The notes: generated by a model not told the origin, from the sequence alone. Shown: positions 40,144-49,152, numbered from the stretch's first letter. The stretch is DNA of 64,000 bases from Pseudolachnospira sp051055405 (GCF_051055405.1 NZ_CP167068.1:310001-374000), one strand, 5' to 3'. Numbers and translations: made by a program.

Positions 40144-41352
40144 ATGAGGCAAATCAATGAAAGTATTTTAGACGATACTATCCGGGAACACTTAAAGGAA
40201 AGGCGGATTAATCACATGGAATATTTGCCTGGCATGGAAATTTTGAATTCTGACATGCTGGATCAGGTGGTTTCCGGCAGGGAGGCATATAATTACAATA
40301 AATATACTGCCGATGATGTGCGCCGGGCGCTGAAACGGGAGAATCGTACGTTGGAAGATTTTTCCGCGTTGCTTTCCCCGGCGGCGGCCTCCTTTTTAGA
40401 AGAGATGGCGCAACGAGCGCAGCAAGAGACACGGAAGCACTTTGGCAATACGGTATATCTGTTTACTCCGATCTATATTGCGAATTATTGTTCGAATTAC
40501 TGCATTTACTGCGGATTTAATTGCCATAACAAGATTCGTCGTGCCGGTCTGACGGTAGACGAGATTGATAAAGAAATGCAAAAAATTGCGGAGACCGGGT
40601 TGGAAGAAATTTTGATCTTGACAGGCGAAAGCAAAGAAAAATCCGATCGCAACTATATAGGGGAAGCTTGCAAGATTGCCCGCCGTTATTTTCGAGTTGT
40701 TGGGCTGGAAGTATATCCGATGAATACGGACGATTATCGGTATTTGCACGGCTGCGGCGCCGATTATGTTACGGTATTTCAGGAAACCTATCACGCGGAT
40801 CAGTACGAAACTCTCCATCTGGCAGGGCCGAAACGGATTTTTCCCTACCGGTTTTATGCCCAGGAACGCGCAATTTTAGGCGGGATGCGCGGCGTTGGGT
40901 TCGCGGCGCTTTTGGGGCTGGATGATTTTCGAAAAGACGCTTTTGCCACAGGGCTGCACGCTTGGCTTTTGCAGCGAAAGTACCCCCATGCAGAAATTTC
41001 TTTTTCTTGCCCGCGTCTGCGGCCAATCGTCAATAATGAGAGAATCCATTCACAGGATGTAGGAGAAGCCGAGCTTTTGCAGGTAATTGCTGCCTATCGC
41101 CTTTTTATGCCCTATGCGGGAATTACGGTTTCCACCAGAGAATGCGCCAGGTTCCGCGATCATGTGATGGGGGTGGCGGCTACAAAGATTTCTGCGGGCG
41201 TCAGCACTGGTGTGGGAAGTCACTCGGAGGAGGTGGAAGATAAGGGAGACAACCAGTTTGAAATATCGGATAGCCGTGGTGTGGAGGCTGTCTGCAAAAG
41301 TCTGAGAAGTCATGGACTTCAGCCGATTATGAGCGATTATCTTTACGTATAA
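40144..41352 (+). CDS. thiH: 2-iminoacetate synthase ThiH
   Basis: A 402-residue radical SAM tyrosine lyase giving dehydroglycine for ThiG. The cluster motif CSNYCIYCGF lies at about residues 115-124 (CxxxCxxC). This is the anaerobe alternative to the oxygen-dependent ThiO, consistent with a Clostridia host. The ATG at 40144 is chosen over a TTG at 40138. thiC and thiE are not in the window. Confidence 0.93.
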   Translation: MRQINESILDDTIREHLKERRINHMEYLPGMEILNSDMLDQVVSGREAYNYNKYTADDVRRALKRENRTLEDFSALLSPAAASFLEEMAQRAQQETRKHFGNTVYLFTPIYIANYCSNYCIYCGFNCHNKIRRAGLTVDEIDKEMQKIAETGLEEILILTGESKEKSDRNYIGEACKIARRYFRVVGLEVYPMNTDDYRYLHGCGADYVTVFQETYHADQYETLHLAGPKRIFPYRFYAQERAILGGMRGVGFAALLGLDDFRKDAFATGLHAWLLQRKYPHAEISFSCPRLRPIVNNERIHSQDVGEAELLQVIAAYRLFMPYAGITVSTRECARFRDHVMGVAATKISAGVSTGVGSHSEEVEDKGDNQFEISDSRGVEAVCKSLRSHGLQPIMSDYLYV

Positions 41353-41400
41353 AGAGGCGTTTTTCTTAGCCTGATTTTGGAAAAATCTCCAAATTACCGC

Positions 41401-41429
41401 TTGCTTTCCCGTCCAAAATATGATAAAAT
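41401..41429 (+). promoter_or_regulatory. Promoter of rpsF-ssb-rpsR
   Basis: TTGCTT (41401-41406) and TAAAAT (41424-41429), 17 bases apart. The 75-nt leader that follows contains CTTCCTG/CAGGAGG, a small hairpin just before the ribosome binding site that could be an S6:S18-type control element. Confidence 0.6.
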
Positions 41430-41504
41430 AACAAACCGTGACATATTAGACACATCCTTGCTTCCTGTTTGTCAGGAGGCCAGAGACCACAAGGAGGTAG
41501 AAGC

Positions 41505-41792
41505 ATGAACAAGTACGAATTAGCCGTTGTTCTCAGCGCCAAGCTTGAAGACGAGGAGAGAGCAGCAGCCCTGGAAAAGGTAAAGGGCTATGTTACTCGT
41601 TTTGGCGGCACGGTAACCAGCGTAGACGAATGGGGTAAGAAGAAATTGGCTTACGAGATTCAGAAGATGAAAGAAGCCTATTACTATTTCGTTCATTTTG
41701 AGGCTGACGCTGCTTGCCCTGGCGAAGTGGAGAACCATATTCGTTTGATGGAGCAGGTCATCCGGTATTTATGCGTAAAGGAAGAAGCATAA
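41505..41792 (+). CDS. rpsF: 30S ribosomal protein S6
   Basis: A 95-residue S6, which binds 16S rRNA as a pair with S18. It reads MNKYELAVVLSAKL and later KKLAYEIQKMKEAYYYFVHF, both typical. The ATG at 41505 follows AAGGAGG; the frame is open upstream but without a site. It is co-transcribed with ssb and rpsR, the standard order. Confidence 0.96.
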   Translation: MNKYELAVVLSAKLEDEERAAALEKVKGYVTRFGGTVTSVDEWGKKKLAYEIQKMKEAYYYFVHFEADAACPGEVENHIRLMEQVIRYLCVKEEA

Positions 41793-41808
41793 AGAAAAGG
41801 AGCATTGC

Positions 41809-42264
41809 ATGAATAAAGTCATTCTGATGGGAAGATTAACCAGAGACCCGGATATCCGTTACAGCAACGGAAGCAATGGCCAGATGGCGATTGCGAGATT
41901 TAGTCTGGCGGTGGACCGCCGGTTTAAACGTGCCGGTGATACTGCGGACGCGGACTTCTTTAACTGTACCGCTTTTGGCAAACAAGCGGAGTTTGTAGAA
42001 CGGTATTTGAAACAGGGAACGAAGATTCTGATCAGTGGTCGTATTCAGAACGACAACTACACCAACAAAGAAGGACAGAAAGTTTTCAGCGTACAGGTGA
42101 TTGCGGAGGAGATCGAGTTTGCCGAGAGCAAAAACGCTTCCGCAGGAAATGCCGGCGGATATGTTCCGTCCGACCGCCCTGCGCCCAGCCCGGCGGCCGC
42201 TGTGAACGACGGATTTATGAATATTCCGGACGGCGTGGAAGACGAAGAGCTTCCGTTCAATTAA
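41809..42264 (+). CDS. ssb: Single-stranded DNA-binding protein
   Basis: A 151-residue SSB with an N-terminal OB fold (MNKVILMGRLTRDPDIRY, ISGRIQNDNY) and a flexible Gly/Pro/Ala-rich C-terminal part that ends in the acidic tip DEELPFN, which docks replication and repair partners. It lies between rpsF and rpsR as in most Firmicutes. Confidence 0.97.
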   Translation: MNKVILMGRLTRDPDIRYSNGSNGQMAIARFSLAVDRRFKRAGDTADADFFNCTAFGKQAEFVERYLKQGTKILISGRIQNDNYTNKEGQKVFSVQVIAEEIEFAESKNASAGNAGGYVPSDRPAPSPAAAVNDGFMNIPDGVEDEELPFN

Positions 42265-42282
42265 AATAGGAGGTTTTCAATC

Positions 42283-42549
42283 ATGGCTTATAATAAAGGC
42301 GATAAGGCAGACAGCCCGATGAAGAGACGCGGCGGCATGCGCCGGAGAAAGAAAGTCTGCGTATTCTGCGGCGAAGAGAATGCGGTAATTGATTACAAGG
42401 ATAGCAACAAGCTGAGAAAATATGTTTCTGAGAGAGGAAAAATCCTTCCCAGAAGAATTACCGGTACTTGCGCGAAGCACCAGAGAGCTCTGACCACGGC
42501 TGTAAAGCGTGCGAGACACGTTGCCCTGATGCCTTACGTTCAGGACTAA
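42283..42549 (+). CDS. rpsR: 30S ribosomal protein S18
   Basis: An 88-residue S18. After a basic N-terminus it carries CVFCGEENAVIDYKD (a CxxC pair, zinc-binding in some relatives) and ends with ILPRRITGTCAKHQRALTTA, which is diagnostic. ATG follows AGGAGG. Last gene of the operon. Confidence 0.97.
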   Translation: MAYNKGDKADSPMKRRGGMRRRKKVCVFCGEENAVIDYKDSNKLRKYVSERGKILPRRITGTCAKHQRALTTAVKRARHVALMPYVQD

Positions 42550-42590
42550 CGAAGGATTCGGCAGAAGATCATAGGAAAAATTATAAATGG

Positions 42591-42624
42591 GGACGGTTGC
42601 AAAAAACGGCAGCCGTCCTTTTTA
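42591..42624 (+). terminator. Terminator after rpsR
   Basis: GGACGGTTGC (42591-42600) with GCAGCCGTCC (42609-42618), one G-T pair, followed by TTTTTATT. Confidence 0.92.
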
Positions 42625-42726
42625 TTCTATAGGGTTCAGGTGTCAACACGTTTCCCACAGAGATCTTTCTCCCCCAACATCCTCCTATAGAACAAGAAAG
42701 TACTTGTGGTTGCCAGCTTGCTGTGT

Positions 42727-42732
42727 TATAAT
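42727..42732 (+). promoter_or_regulatory. Promoter -10 before cobalamin riboswitch
   Basis: TATAAT at 42727-42732 preceded by TGT, an extended -10 form; a weak -35 TTGTGG lies 17 bases upstream. Confidence 0.65.
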
Positions 42733-42749
42733 GACACCGAATAAAATCT

Positions 42750-42940
42750 AGGGTTTTCAGTGCCTGCGAGACTTATATCGCGGGGTAAAAGGGAATCAGG
42801 TGAGAGTCCTGAGCGGTCCGGCCACTGTAAGCGGGAAATGAGGCTATGAAATGCCATTGCGCATTGCGTGAGAAGGTTTAGCCAAGTGTTGATCCGCGAG
42901 CCAGGAAACCTGCTGAAAATGTCAGTGAACAGCTTCCGGA
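42750..42940 (+). ncRNA. Cobalamin riboswitch
   Basis: The core GGGAATCAGGTGAGAGTCC, then GCGGTCCGGCCACTGTAAGC (B12 box GCCACTGT at 42821-42828) and AGCCAGGAAACCTGC (42899-42913) are clear. It precedes a large secreted protein gene and btuFCD-like genes, a typical target set. Confidence 0.95.
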
Positions 42941-42991
42941 GAAAGCATTTATTCACGTTGTGTATTGGAATGAGCCATGGCTGATACATCA

Positions 42992-43030
42992 AGACGTCTG
43001 CTTCCTTAACAGAAGCAGGCGTCTCTTTTA
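42992..43030 (+). terminator. Terminator after cobalamin riboswitch
   Basis: AGACGTCTGCTTC (42992-43004) with GAAGCAGGCGTCT (43012-43024, one G-T pair), followed by CTTTTATT. It is likely to be the expression platform. Confidence 0.8.
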
Positions 43031-43310
43031 TTATGAAAGCTCCGGACGGCGGCCATGTGGATGGCGTATTTATACGCCTATCCACATGGACATCGGACGG
43101 GCTAACCCATATGAGCAAGTAGGGCGATAGCCCGAATTGCGAATATGGGGTAGAGATTGCGAGAGTCCGAAGGACGGAGCAATCTGCTTTCATAAGAAGA
43201 AAAGCTCCGCTAAGGATCGCACTGTGGCGGAGCGAGATGAAAGGTATCAGCAGCAAACGTGAATTGGACCACTGACGGGGACGAGCCGCCCTCTCTACGG
43301 CTAGATGGCG
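43030..43310. other. Hairpin-rich leader between riboswitch and first gene
   Basis: Several strong inverted repeats and no convincing gene: CCATGTGGAT with ATCCACATGG enclosing GGCGTA/TACGCC (about 43053-43090), AGATTGC/GCAATCT enclosing GTCCGAAGGAC (about 43155-43187), and GCTCCGC/GCGGAGC (43204-43234). GCTCCGCTAAGGAT matches 38268-38281. Confidence 0.6.
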
Positions 43311-43330
43311 CAGGAGGCGCAAAAGGAAAA

Positions 43331-46300
43331 ATGAGAAGAAACGGGAAACGTATTCTAGCATTATTTTTGTCATTGCTGATGCTATTCCCCCCAACAGCAT
43401 CAGCCAGGGCAGAGGAATCCATTCTTTTGCCAGGAAGCGGAGACGCACAGGCTCTTTTGACAGCAATAGAAGAAAAGGAGCAAGTCGAAGAGGAGGAGAT
43501 AGTTCCCTCCCAGGAGGAAGTGCCTGCGGTAAAGGATTCTAAGGAGGAGCCTGTTACAGAAGAGGCCTCCTTGAAAGAGACGGAAAAAATAGACGATTTG
43601 ACGCCAGCGCTTGAAGAAACATCTATTGAAGAACCGTCCATGGAAGAAAAGGAAACGATTCCAGAAAGTGAAGCAGAGCCTTCCACAGAAAGCCTGGAAG
43701 AATCCAAGGAAAATATGGAACTTTTGGATGAGACTGAAAATAGTATAGTGCCAGAAGCGCCGGCTCTTCCGGAGGCAGTGCCGGAGAAGCAAGAAGCAAA
43801 AGAAAGCGGCGTAGGAGAGCTAATATTTCCAGACCTTCCTTTGCTGGCTGAAGAGCCGATGGTAATTGCAATGGCTTTAGCGGCAGAATCCGCGCCCACA
43901 GGGGCGGGCGTAAAGGTGGTAAAAGAGGATGGAACAGAATTTGCCATGTTTAAGGTATCATCCTCCACGGCAAAGGTTTCCGGAGATAAGATTGAAATTA
44001 CGCTTACGACGCAGAACGTCAGCTACAACGGAATCTATCTGGGAAGCAAAGACGACGCGGCAAAAGAGCCGGTGATAGAGGGAAGCGAACAGGAAGAGGG
44101 AGGATTTACCTTCCAGTTTGAGGTGTCAGCCTCAGAGAGCGGAAAGAATATCCCGATTGCGCTGAGGAAAAAGTCGGATGGAAGCTGGTACAGCAAAGCG
44201 CTGTTTCTGGCCGTACCGGAGGTGTCGGTTCCCAGCAAGCCGGAGCAGCCGGAAGCGGGCGTGAAAGTAGTAAAAGAGGATGGAACAGAATTTGCCATGT
44301 TTAAGGTATCATCCTCCACGGCAAAGGTTTCCGGAGATAAGATTGAGATTACGCTTACGACGCAGAACGTCAGCTACAACGGAATCTATCTGGGAAGCAA
44401 AGACGACGCGGCAAAAGAGCCGGTGATAGAAGGAAGCGAGCAGGAAGGGGGAGGATTTACCTTCCAGTTTGAGGTGTCAGCATCGGAGAGCGGAAAGAAT
44501 ATTCCGATTGCGCTGAGGAAAAAGTCGGATGGAAGCTGGTACAGCAAAGCGCTGTTTCTAGCCGTACCGGAGATATCAAACCCCAGCAATCCGGAGGAAC
44601 CGGAAAACCCCAATCCTCCGGTAGATCCGGATGAGCCTAAACCTGGAACGATTGTGGATGGTAATTACCAGACCGAGGTGGAAACCGGGGCTGCAATGTT
44701 CAAAGTGGTGGATTGTATCCTGACTGTCAAAAATGGAAAAATGAGCGCAGTTATCACATTAAGTGGAACGGGCTATGATTATTTGTACCTGGGAACAGCG
44801 GCGGATGCTGGCGCGGCCGATAGGTCCGCATGGATTCCAGCCGTAAAGAACGAGGCGGGCCAGTATACCTATACGATTCCGGTGGAAGCCTTGGATACGA
44901 AAATTGCGGTAGCCTCCCACTCTCAGAAGCAGGATAAATGGTATGACCGGTCCATGACATTTCGAACTGCCAGCTTAAAACGGGTGATTGAAAACGGAAT
45001 TTACCGCACGACAGTGGAAACCGGAGCCGCGATGTTTAAGGTGGTAGACTGTATCTTGACGGTAAAAGATGGAGTGATGAGCGCGGTCGTCACATTAAGC
45101 GGAACGGGCTACGATTATTTATATCTGGGGACAGCGGCGGATGCCAGCGCGGCCGATAGGTCCACATGGATTCCAGCCGTGAAGAACGAGGCGGGCCAGT
45201 ATACCTATACGATTCCGGTGGAAGCCTTGGATACGAAAATTGCGGTAGCCTCCCACTCTCAAAAGCAGGATAAATGGTATGACCGGTCAATGACCATAAG
45301 CTCTGCAACCTTGGAAAAGATCGCAGAGCTGGAAGATGCGGGAATGGTACCGCCGGTAAAAGAGCCAGATTCGCCAAGCAACGAGCCGGCAGATAATAAC
45401 ACAGCAGATGAAGAGTCTAAATATGATTCGGATACCAGTGGTTCTACCAAACAGGTGGATAGCTCAACGGTATTAAAAGACGGCGTTTATACGCCGGATC
45501 GGTTTTCCTGGTCCGGAGGAACGGGGCGTGTCAGCATTTCCTGCAACAAGGTTACGGTAAAAAATGGGCAGGCCTATGCTACCCTTGTGTTTAGCAGCAA
45601 TTCGTTCTCCTATGTGAAAGCCAATGGAAATGTGTACTATGGCAGTCATGGCAGCAAAACGTCCACATTTGTTATCCCGGTGGCGTTGAATAAGAATAAT
45701 ACAATCCTTGGCATGACTACAGCCATGTCCGCAGGTCATGAGATTTCCTATCGGATTTTTGTGTATCTGGCGGCGGCCGAAAACGGCGGCCAGACAGGCG
45801 GTGCGGTTGGAAATGAGACCTTGGATGAGAAAGCGCCGGATATTCTGGGATTGGAATACAAAGAGGAGACCAAACTGGAACACGCGGAGTATTTTAAACT
45901 TTATCATTACAACGATGGCATTACACTGCTGGAAATTGATTTGACCAAGGATACGGCAAGAGATCCGGCCAAAAAACAGGAAGAGACAGCAAAAACCCAG
46001 GATGAGGGAAAAGAAGCAAAGAAAGCGGAGCCTGTAAAACAGGCGGTCGTTTCTGAGGAGGAGGGCATGGAGGAAGCGGCTCTTACCCAGGCAGAGATTA
46101 CCGCGGAGCTTTATCAGGGAAATGTTGTAAAATATCTTCTCGTACCCGATGGGGCGGAAATCCCGGTTGGATTGGAGAAAGAGATGGTGGTCGTAAACCT
46201 TCCGGCGAAAAGTGTATATGCGGGAACCAATGAAATTTTAAAGACCTTAGAAAGCTTAGAATTATTGTCGGTGGTAACATCGGTTGGCTGCGAGAAGAAG

Positions 46301-46738
46301 GAATGTGAGCTTTCCGCTGTGGCAGACGCTATGGAGCCAAAAGCGGGAGAGAGTAAAGCGAAGATTCTCTTTGGCGGTTCTTTTGAATTGTTTGATTATA
46401 AGAGCCTGCTGAGCAGCCGGTGCGATTTGATTTTGCTGCCTGGCGACATTCTTCCAAGGGAAGTGGAAGAATCGGAAAAGGAAGCGACAGCAAAGCCAAA
46501 GACAGGTGAAGCGGTTTTAACCGTTCCGGAACAGATCGAGCGTTGGAAAGACGGGATGGATCGGCTGGCTATTTTAGATATGCCGGTGATCGTGGACCGG
46601 TCCGCCGACGAGAAAACAGAGCTGGCCCGCTCGGAGTGGGTGAAAGTTTATGGTGTGCTCTTTGGCTGCGAAAAAGAGGCGGAAGCCCTCTATGCGGCGG
46701 TAGAGAAGGAACAAAGTATGCAGAAGGTTTCGCAGTAG
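43331..46738 (+). CDS. Secreted multi-domain protein, NEAT-like repeats plus half binding-protein domain
   Basis: An 1135-residue secreted protein. Residues 1-26 are a signal peptide without a lipobox; about 30-190 are Glu/Pro-rich. Five related beta domains follow: two A copies (about 193-297, 310-414; period 117), two B copies (about 443-550, 555-660; period 112) and one C copy (about 717-815). They share AMFKV-like and YLG motifs and end in WYDRSM- or ISYRIF-like strands, recalling heme-binding NEAT domains. The last 300 residues resemble the N-lobe of the next gene's BtuF-like product but lack its second lobe. I infer corrinoid capture at the cell surface. The frame is open further up; the ATG at 43331 gives the signal peptide. 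Confidence 0.78.
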   Translation: MRRNGKRILALFLSLLMLFPPTASARAEESILLPGSGDAQALLTAIEEKEQVEEEEIVPSQEEVPAVKDSKEEPVTEEASLKETEKIDDLTPALEETSIEEPSMEEKETIPESEAEPSTESLEESKENMELLDETENSIVPEAPALPEAVPEKQEAKESGVGELIFPDLPLLAEEPMVIAMALAAESAPTGAGVKVVKEDGTEFAMFKVSSSTAKVSGDKIEITLTTQNVSYNGIYLGSKDDAAKEPVIEGSEQEEGGFTFQFEVSASESGKNIPIALRKKSDGSWYSKALFLAVPEVSVPSKPEQPEAGVKVVKEDGTEFAMFKVSSSTAKVSGDKIEITLTTQNVSYNGIYLGSKDDAAKEPVIEGSEQEGGGFTFQFEVSASESGKNIPIALRKKSDGSWYSKALFLAVPEISNPSNPEEPENPNPPVDPDEPKPGTIVDGNYQTEVETGAAMFKVVDCILTVKNGKMSAVITLSGTGYDYLYLGTAADAGAADRSAWIPAVKNEAGQYTYTIPVEALDTKIAVASHSQKQDKWYDRSMTFRTASLKRVIENGIYRTTVETGAAMFKVVDCILTVKDGVMSAVVTLSGTGYDYLYLGTAADASAADRSTWIPAVKNEAGQYTYTIPVEALDTKIAVASHSQKQDKWYDRSMTISSATLEKIAELEDAGMVPPVKEPDSPSNEPADNNTADEESKYDSDTSGSTKQVDSSTVLKDGVYTPDRFSWSGGTGRVSISCNKVTVKNGQAYATLVFSSNSFSYVKANGNVYYGSHGSKTSTFVIPVALNKNNTILGMTTAMSAGHEISYRIFVYLAAAENGGQTGGAVGNETLDEKAPDILGLEYKEETKLEHAEYFKLYHYNDGITLLEIDLTKDTARDPAKKQEETAKTQDEGKEAKKAEPVKQAVVSEEEGMEEAALTQAEITAELYQGNVVKYLLVPDGAEIPVGLEKEMVVVNLPAKSVYAGTNEILKTLESLELLSVVTSVGCEKKECELSAVADAMEPKAGESKAKILFGGSFELFDYKSLLSSRCDLILLPGDILPREVEESEKEATAKPKTGEAVLTVPEQIERWKDGMDRLAILDMPVIVDRSADEKTELARSEWVKVYGVLFGCEKEAEALYAAVEKEQSMQKVSQ
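43907..44608 (+). repeat. Tandem DNA repeat, A domains
   Basis: Two nearly identical copies with a 351-bp period; for example AAAAGAGGATGGAACAGAAT occurs at 43921 and 44272. The high DNA identity points to recent duplication or ongoing conversion. Confidence 0.85.
44657..45297 (+). repeat. Tandem DNA repeat, B domains
   Basis: Two highly similar copies with a 336-bp period (GTGGAAACC at 44678 and 45014). The second halves, covering YTYTIPVEALDTKIAVASHS, are almost identical in DNA. Confidence 0.85.
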
Positions 46739-46794
46739 GAAGAAAAATAACGGCGGAGGCAAGAGACTTGCCTTCGCCTGTGAGGTGATGAGAT

Positions 46795-48075
46795 ATGAAA
46801 AAAATCGGAAAAAAGGGAATGAGCCTTTTGCTTGCCATGCTGTTGCTTTTTTCGGTGGCTTCCTGCAGCTCGCAGGAAGCCGCAGGGACGGCGGATGAAA
46901 CTCCGTCTCAGGCAGCGAGCGCACAGCAGGCAGCAGAGAGCACAGCGGCAAACCTGGATTCTAAAAAAGCAGAGGAAGGGAATATGGATGCCGTGGAGGC
47001 CGAAGTGGGAGTAACGGACGCCAATGCGCCGGAAATTCCAGGCCTTACTTACGAGTCTACCATGGAATTGCTCTATGCCAACGAGTTTCAGGTATATTAT
47101 TATGAGGGCGGGTACGGATTGATCGACGTCCATAACGGGGCCAGATATCTGGTGATTCCAGAGGGAATGACCGCACCGGAAGGATTGCCGGAGGATGTGA
47201 TTTGCCTGCCCCAGCCATTGGATCACATTTACCTGGCGGCTACTTCCGCTATGGCATTATTCGATGCCATGGACGCTTTAGACGCCATTAAACTGACGGG
47301 AACGGTGGCTTCCGGCTGGTATATTGACAGCGCGGTGGCGGCGATGGAGGAAGGGCGCATTCAGTTTGCTGGAAAATACAGCGAGCCGGATTATGAGATG
47401 TTGGTGGATCAGGGCTGTGATCTAGCCATTGAATCAACCATGATCCTTCATTCGCCCAAGGTGCAAGAGATGATTGAGATGCTGGATATTCCTGTTTTTA
47501 TTGATCGTTCCAGCTACGAGACTCATCCCTTAGGACGAACTGAGTGGATTAAACTATACAGCGTTTTGGTTGATAAGGAAGCGGAGGCGGAAGCGTTTTT
47601 TGCCGAGCAGGCAAAGGTGATCGGAGAATTGAAAGATTTTCCCAATACGGAAAAAACAGTGGCATACTTCTACGTCAGTACGGACGGGTCCGTGGTGGTA
47701 AGAAAAGTGGATGACTATATTCCGAAGATGATTGAACTGGCGGGAGGCCGCTATAGCTTTGCTGATTTGCCTCAGATGGAAGGCGGCAGCGCATCGGTTC
47801 CTTTGACCATGGAAGAGTTTTATGCGACGGCGGTAAATGCGGACTATCTGATCTACAACGCCAGTATCGACAAACCGATTGAGACCATGGACGAGCTTTT
47901 GGCGAAAAGCGGATTGTTCGCAGACTTTAAAGCAGTGAAAGAAGGAAATGTCTGGAGTACGGGAAAATCGTTGTACCAGGCCACCGACACCGTAGGCCAT
48001 CTGATTCGAGACGTACATCTCATGCTGACGGGCGGAGATGAAAGCGAAATGATGTTTATCCATAAGATTCAGTGA
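46795..48075 (+). CDS. BtuF-like corrinoid-binding lipoprotein
   Basis: A 426-residue ABC transporter receptor of the BtuF/FecB type. Lipoprotein signal with VASC at about residues 21-24, a low-complexity linker to about residue 75, then two lobes joined by a helix (IPVFIDRSSYETHPLGRTEW in the linker region). It would bind a corrinoid (or a siderophore) and deliver it to the BtuCD-like pair downstream. The cobalamin riboswitch upstream supports corrinoids. It is paralogous to the C-terminal part of the preceding gene. Confidence 0.85.
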   Translation: MKKIGKKGMSLLLAMLLLFSVASCSSQEAAGTADETPSQAASAQQAAESTAANLDSKKAEEGNMDAVEAEVGVTDANAPEIPGLTYESTMELLYANEFQVYYYEGGYGLIDVHNGARYLVIPEGMTAPEGLPEDVICLPQPLDHIYLAATSAMALFDAMDALDAIKLTGTVASGWYIDSAVAAMEEGRIQFAGKYSEPDYEMLVDQGCDLAIESTMILHSPKVQEMIEMLDIPVFIDRSSYETHPLGRTEWIKLYSVLVDKEAEAEAFFAEQAKVIGELKDFPNTEKTVAYFYVSTDGSVVVRKVDDYIPKMIELAGGRYSFADLPQMEGGSASVPLTMEEFYATAVNADYLIYNASIDKPIETMDELLAKSGLFADFKAVKEGNVWSTGKSLYQATDTVGHLIRDVHLMLTGGDESEMMFIHKIQ

Positions 48076-48088
48076 CAGAGGATGAGAC

Positions 48089-49150
48089 ATGAGAGACGAG
48101 AACTCGCTGGAACAAAAAATGGAGCTTCCGAGGGAGCGGATTCGGAGACAAAGCCGGTATTTCCTGGTCTTTGTGGTTTTGGCCGCTGCATTTTTTATCA
48201 TTACCGTGTGGAACATTAACACAGGAAATGTTCCGATTTCGGTAGGGCAGATTTTGAAGATTCTTTTTGGCGGAACCGTGGAGGGAGTAGAATCCAATAT
48301 TATCTGGAAGATCCGCCTTCCACGGATTTTGATGGCGGCTATGTTAGGCGGCGCTTTATCTCTGTCGGGTTTTTTGCTGCAGACTTTTTTTGGAAATCCT
48401 ATTGCAGGCCCCTTTGTCCTGGGAATCTCGTCGGGAGCAAAGATGGTAGTAGCTTTGACCATGATTTACTTTTTAGAGCGGCAAAACGCCGTTTCGTCCT
48501 ATACCCTGATCTTCGCTGCTTTTATTGGCTCTTTGATTTCCATTGGATTTATTTTACTGGTGTCGAAACGGGTTCGCCATATGGCGACTCTTTTGGTGGC
48601 TGGGATTATGATTGGCTACATCTGCTCTGCGGTGACCGATTTCATCGTTACCTTTGCCGAAGACTCCGATATCGTGAATCTTCATGGCTGGTCTCTTGGC
48701 AGTTTTTCCGGGATGAGCTGGAGCAATGTGTCCGTATCGGCTTTGATTGTAGGCGTTACGCTGATTTTTACGATTCTGCTGTCAAAGCCCATTGGAGCCT
48801 ATCAGTTGGGAGAGGCCTATGCTCAAAGCATGGGTGTGAATATCAAGCGGTTTCGTATTGCATTGATTCTGTTATCCAGTGTTCTCTCTGCCTGTGTGAC
48901 GGCCTTTGCCGGTCCGATTTCCTTTGTGGGGATCGCCGTACCATTTTTGATCAAACGGTGCCTAAATACCGCTAAGCCGTTGGTTGTGATTCCAGCGACC
49001 TTTTTGGGCGGCGCGGTATTTTGTATGATGTGCGATTTGATTGCGAGGATGGCTTTTGCGCCGATGGAGTTAAATATCAGCACCGTGACTTCGATCTTTG
49101 GCGCCCCCATTGTGATCTTTATGATGTTAAGGAGAAAGGGGGGCAGATAG
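48089..49150 (+). CDS. BtuC-like ABC transporter permease (FecCD)
   Basis: A 353-residue FecCD-family permease with about 9-10 hydrophobic helices. Family text is seen: WKIRLPRILMAAMLGGALSL, GNPIAGPFVLGISSGA, and the C-terminal FAGPISFVGIAVPFL. With the receptor before it and the ATPase after it, it forms a corrinoid importer. ATG follows AGAGGATGAG. Confidence 0.92.
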   Translation: MRDENSLEQKMELPRERIRRQSRYFLVFVVLAAAFFIITVWNINTGNVPISVGQILKILFGGTVEGVESNIIWKIRLPRILMAAMLGGALSLSGFLLQTFFGNPIAGPFVLGISSGAKMVVALTMIYFLERQNAVSSYTLIFAAFIGSLISIGFILLVSKRVRHMATLLVAGIMIGYICSAVTDFIVTFAEDSDIVNLHGWSLGSFSGMSWSNVSVSALIVGVTLIFTILLSKPIGAYQLGEAYAQSMGVNIKRFRIALILLSSVLSACVTAFAGPISFVGIAVPFLIKRCLNTAKPLVVIPATFLGGAVFCMMCDLIARMAFAPMELNISTVTSIFGAPIVIFMMLRRKGGR

Positions 49151-49152
49151 GC

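Noticed and set aside
43907..45297. CRISPR-like or satellite repeat
   Set aside because: The repeats are in frame with periods of 351 and 336 bp, no spacers, and encode protein domains.
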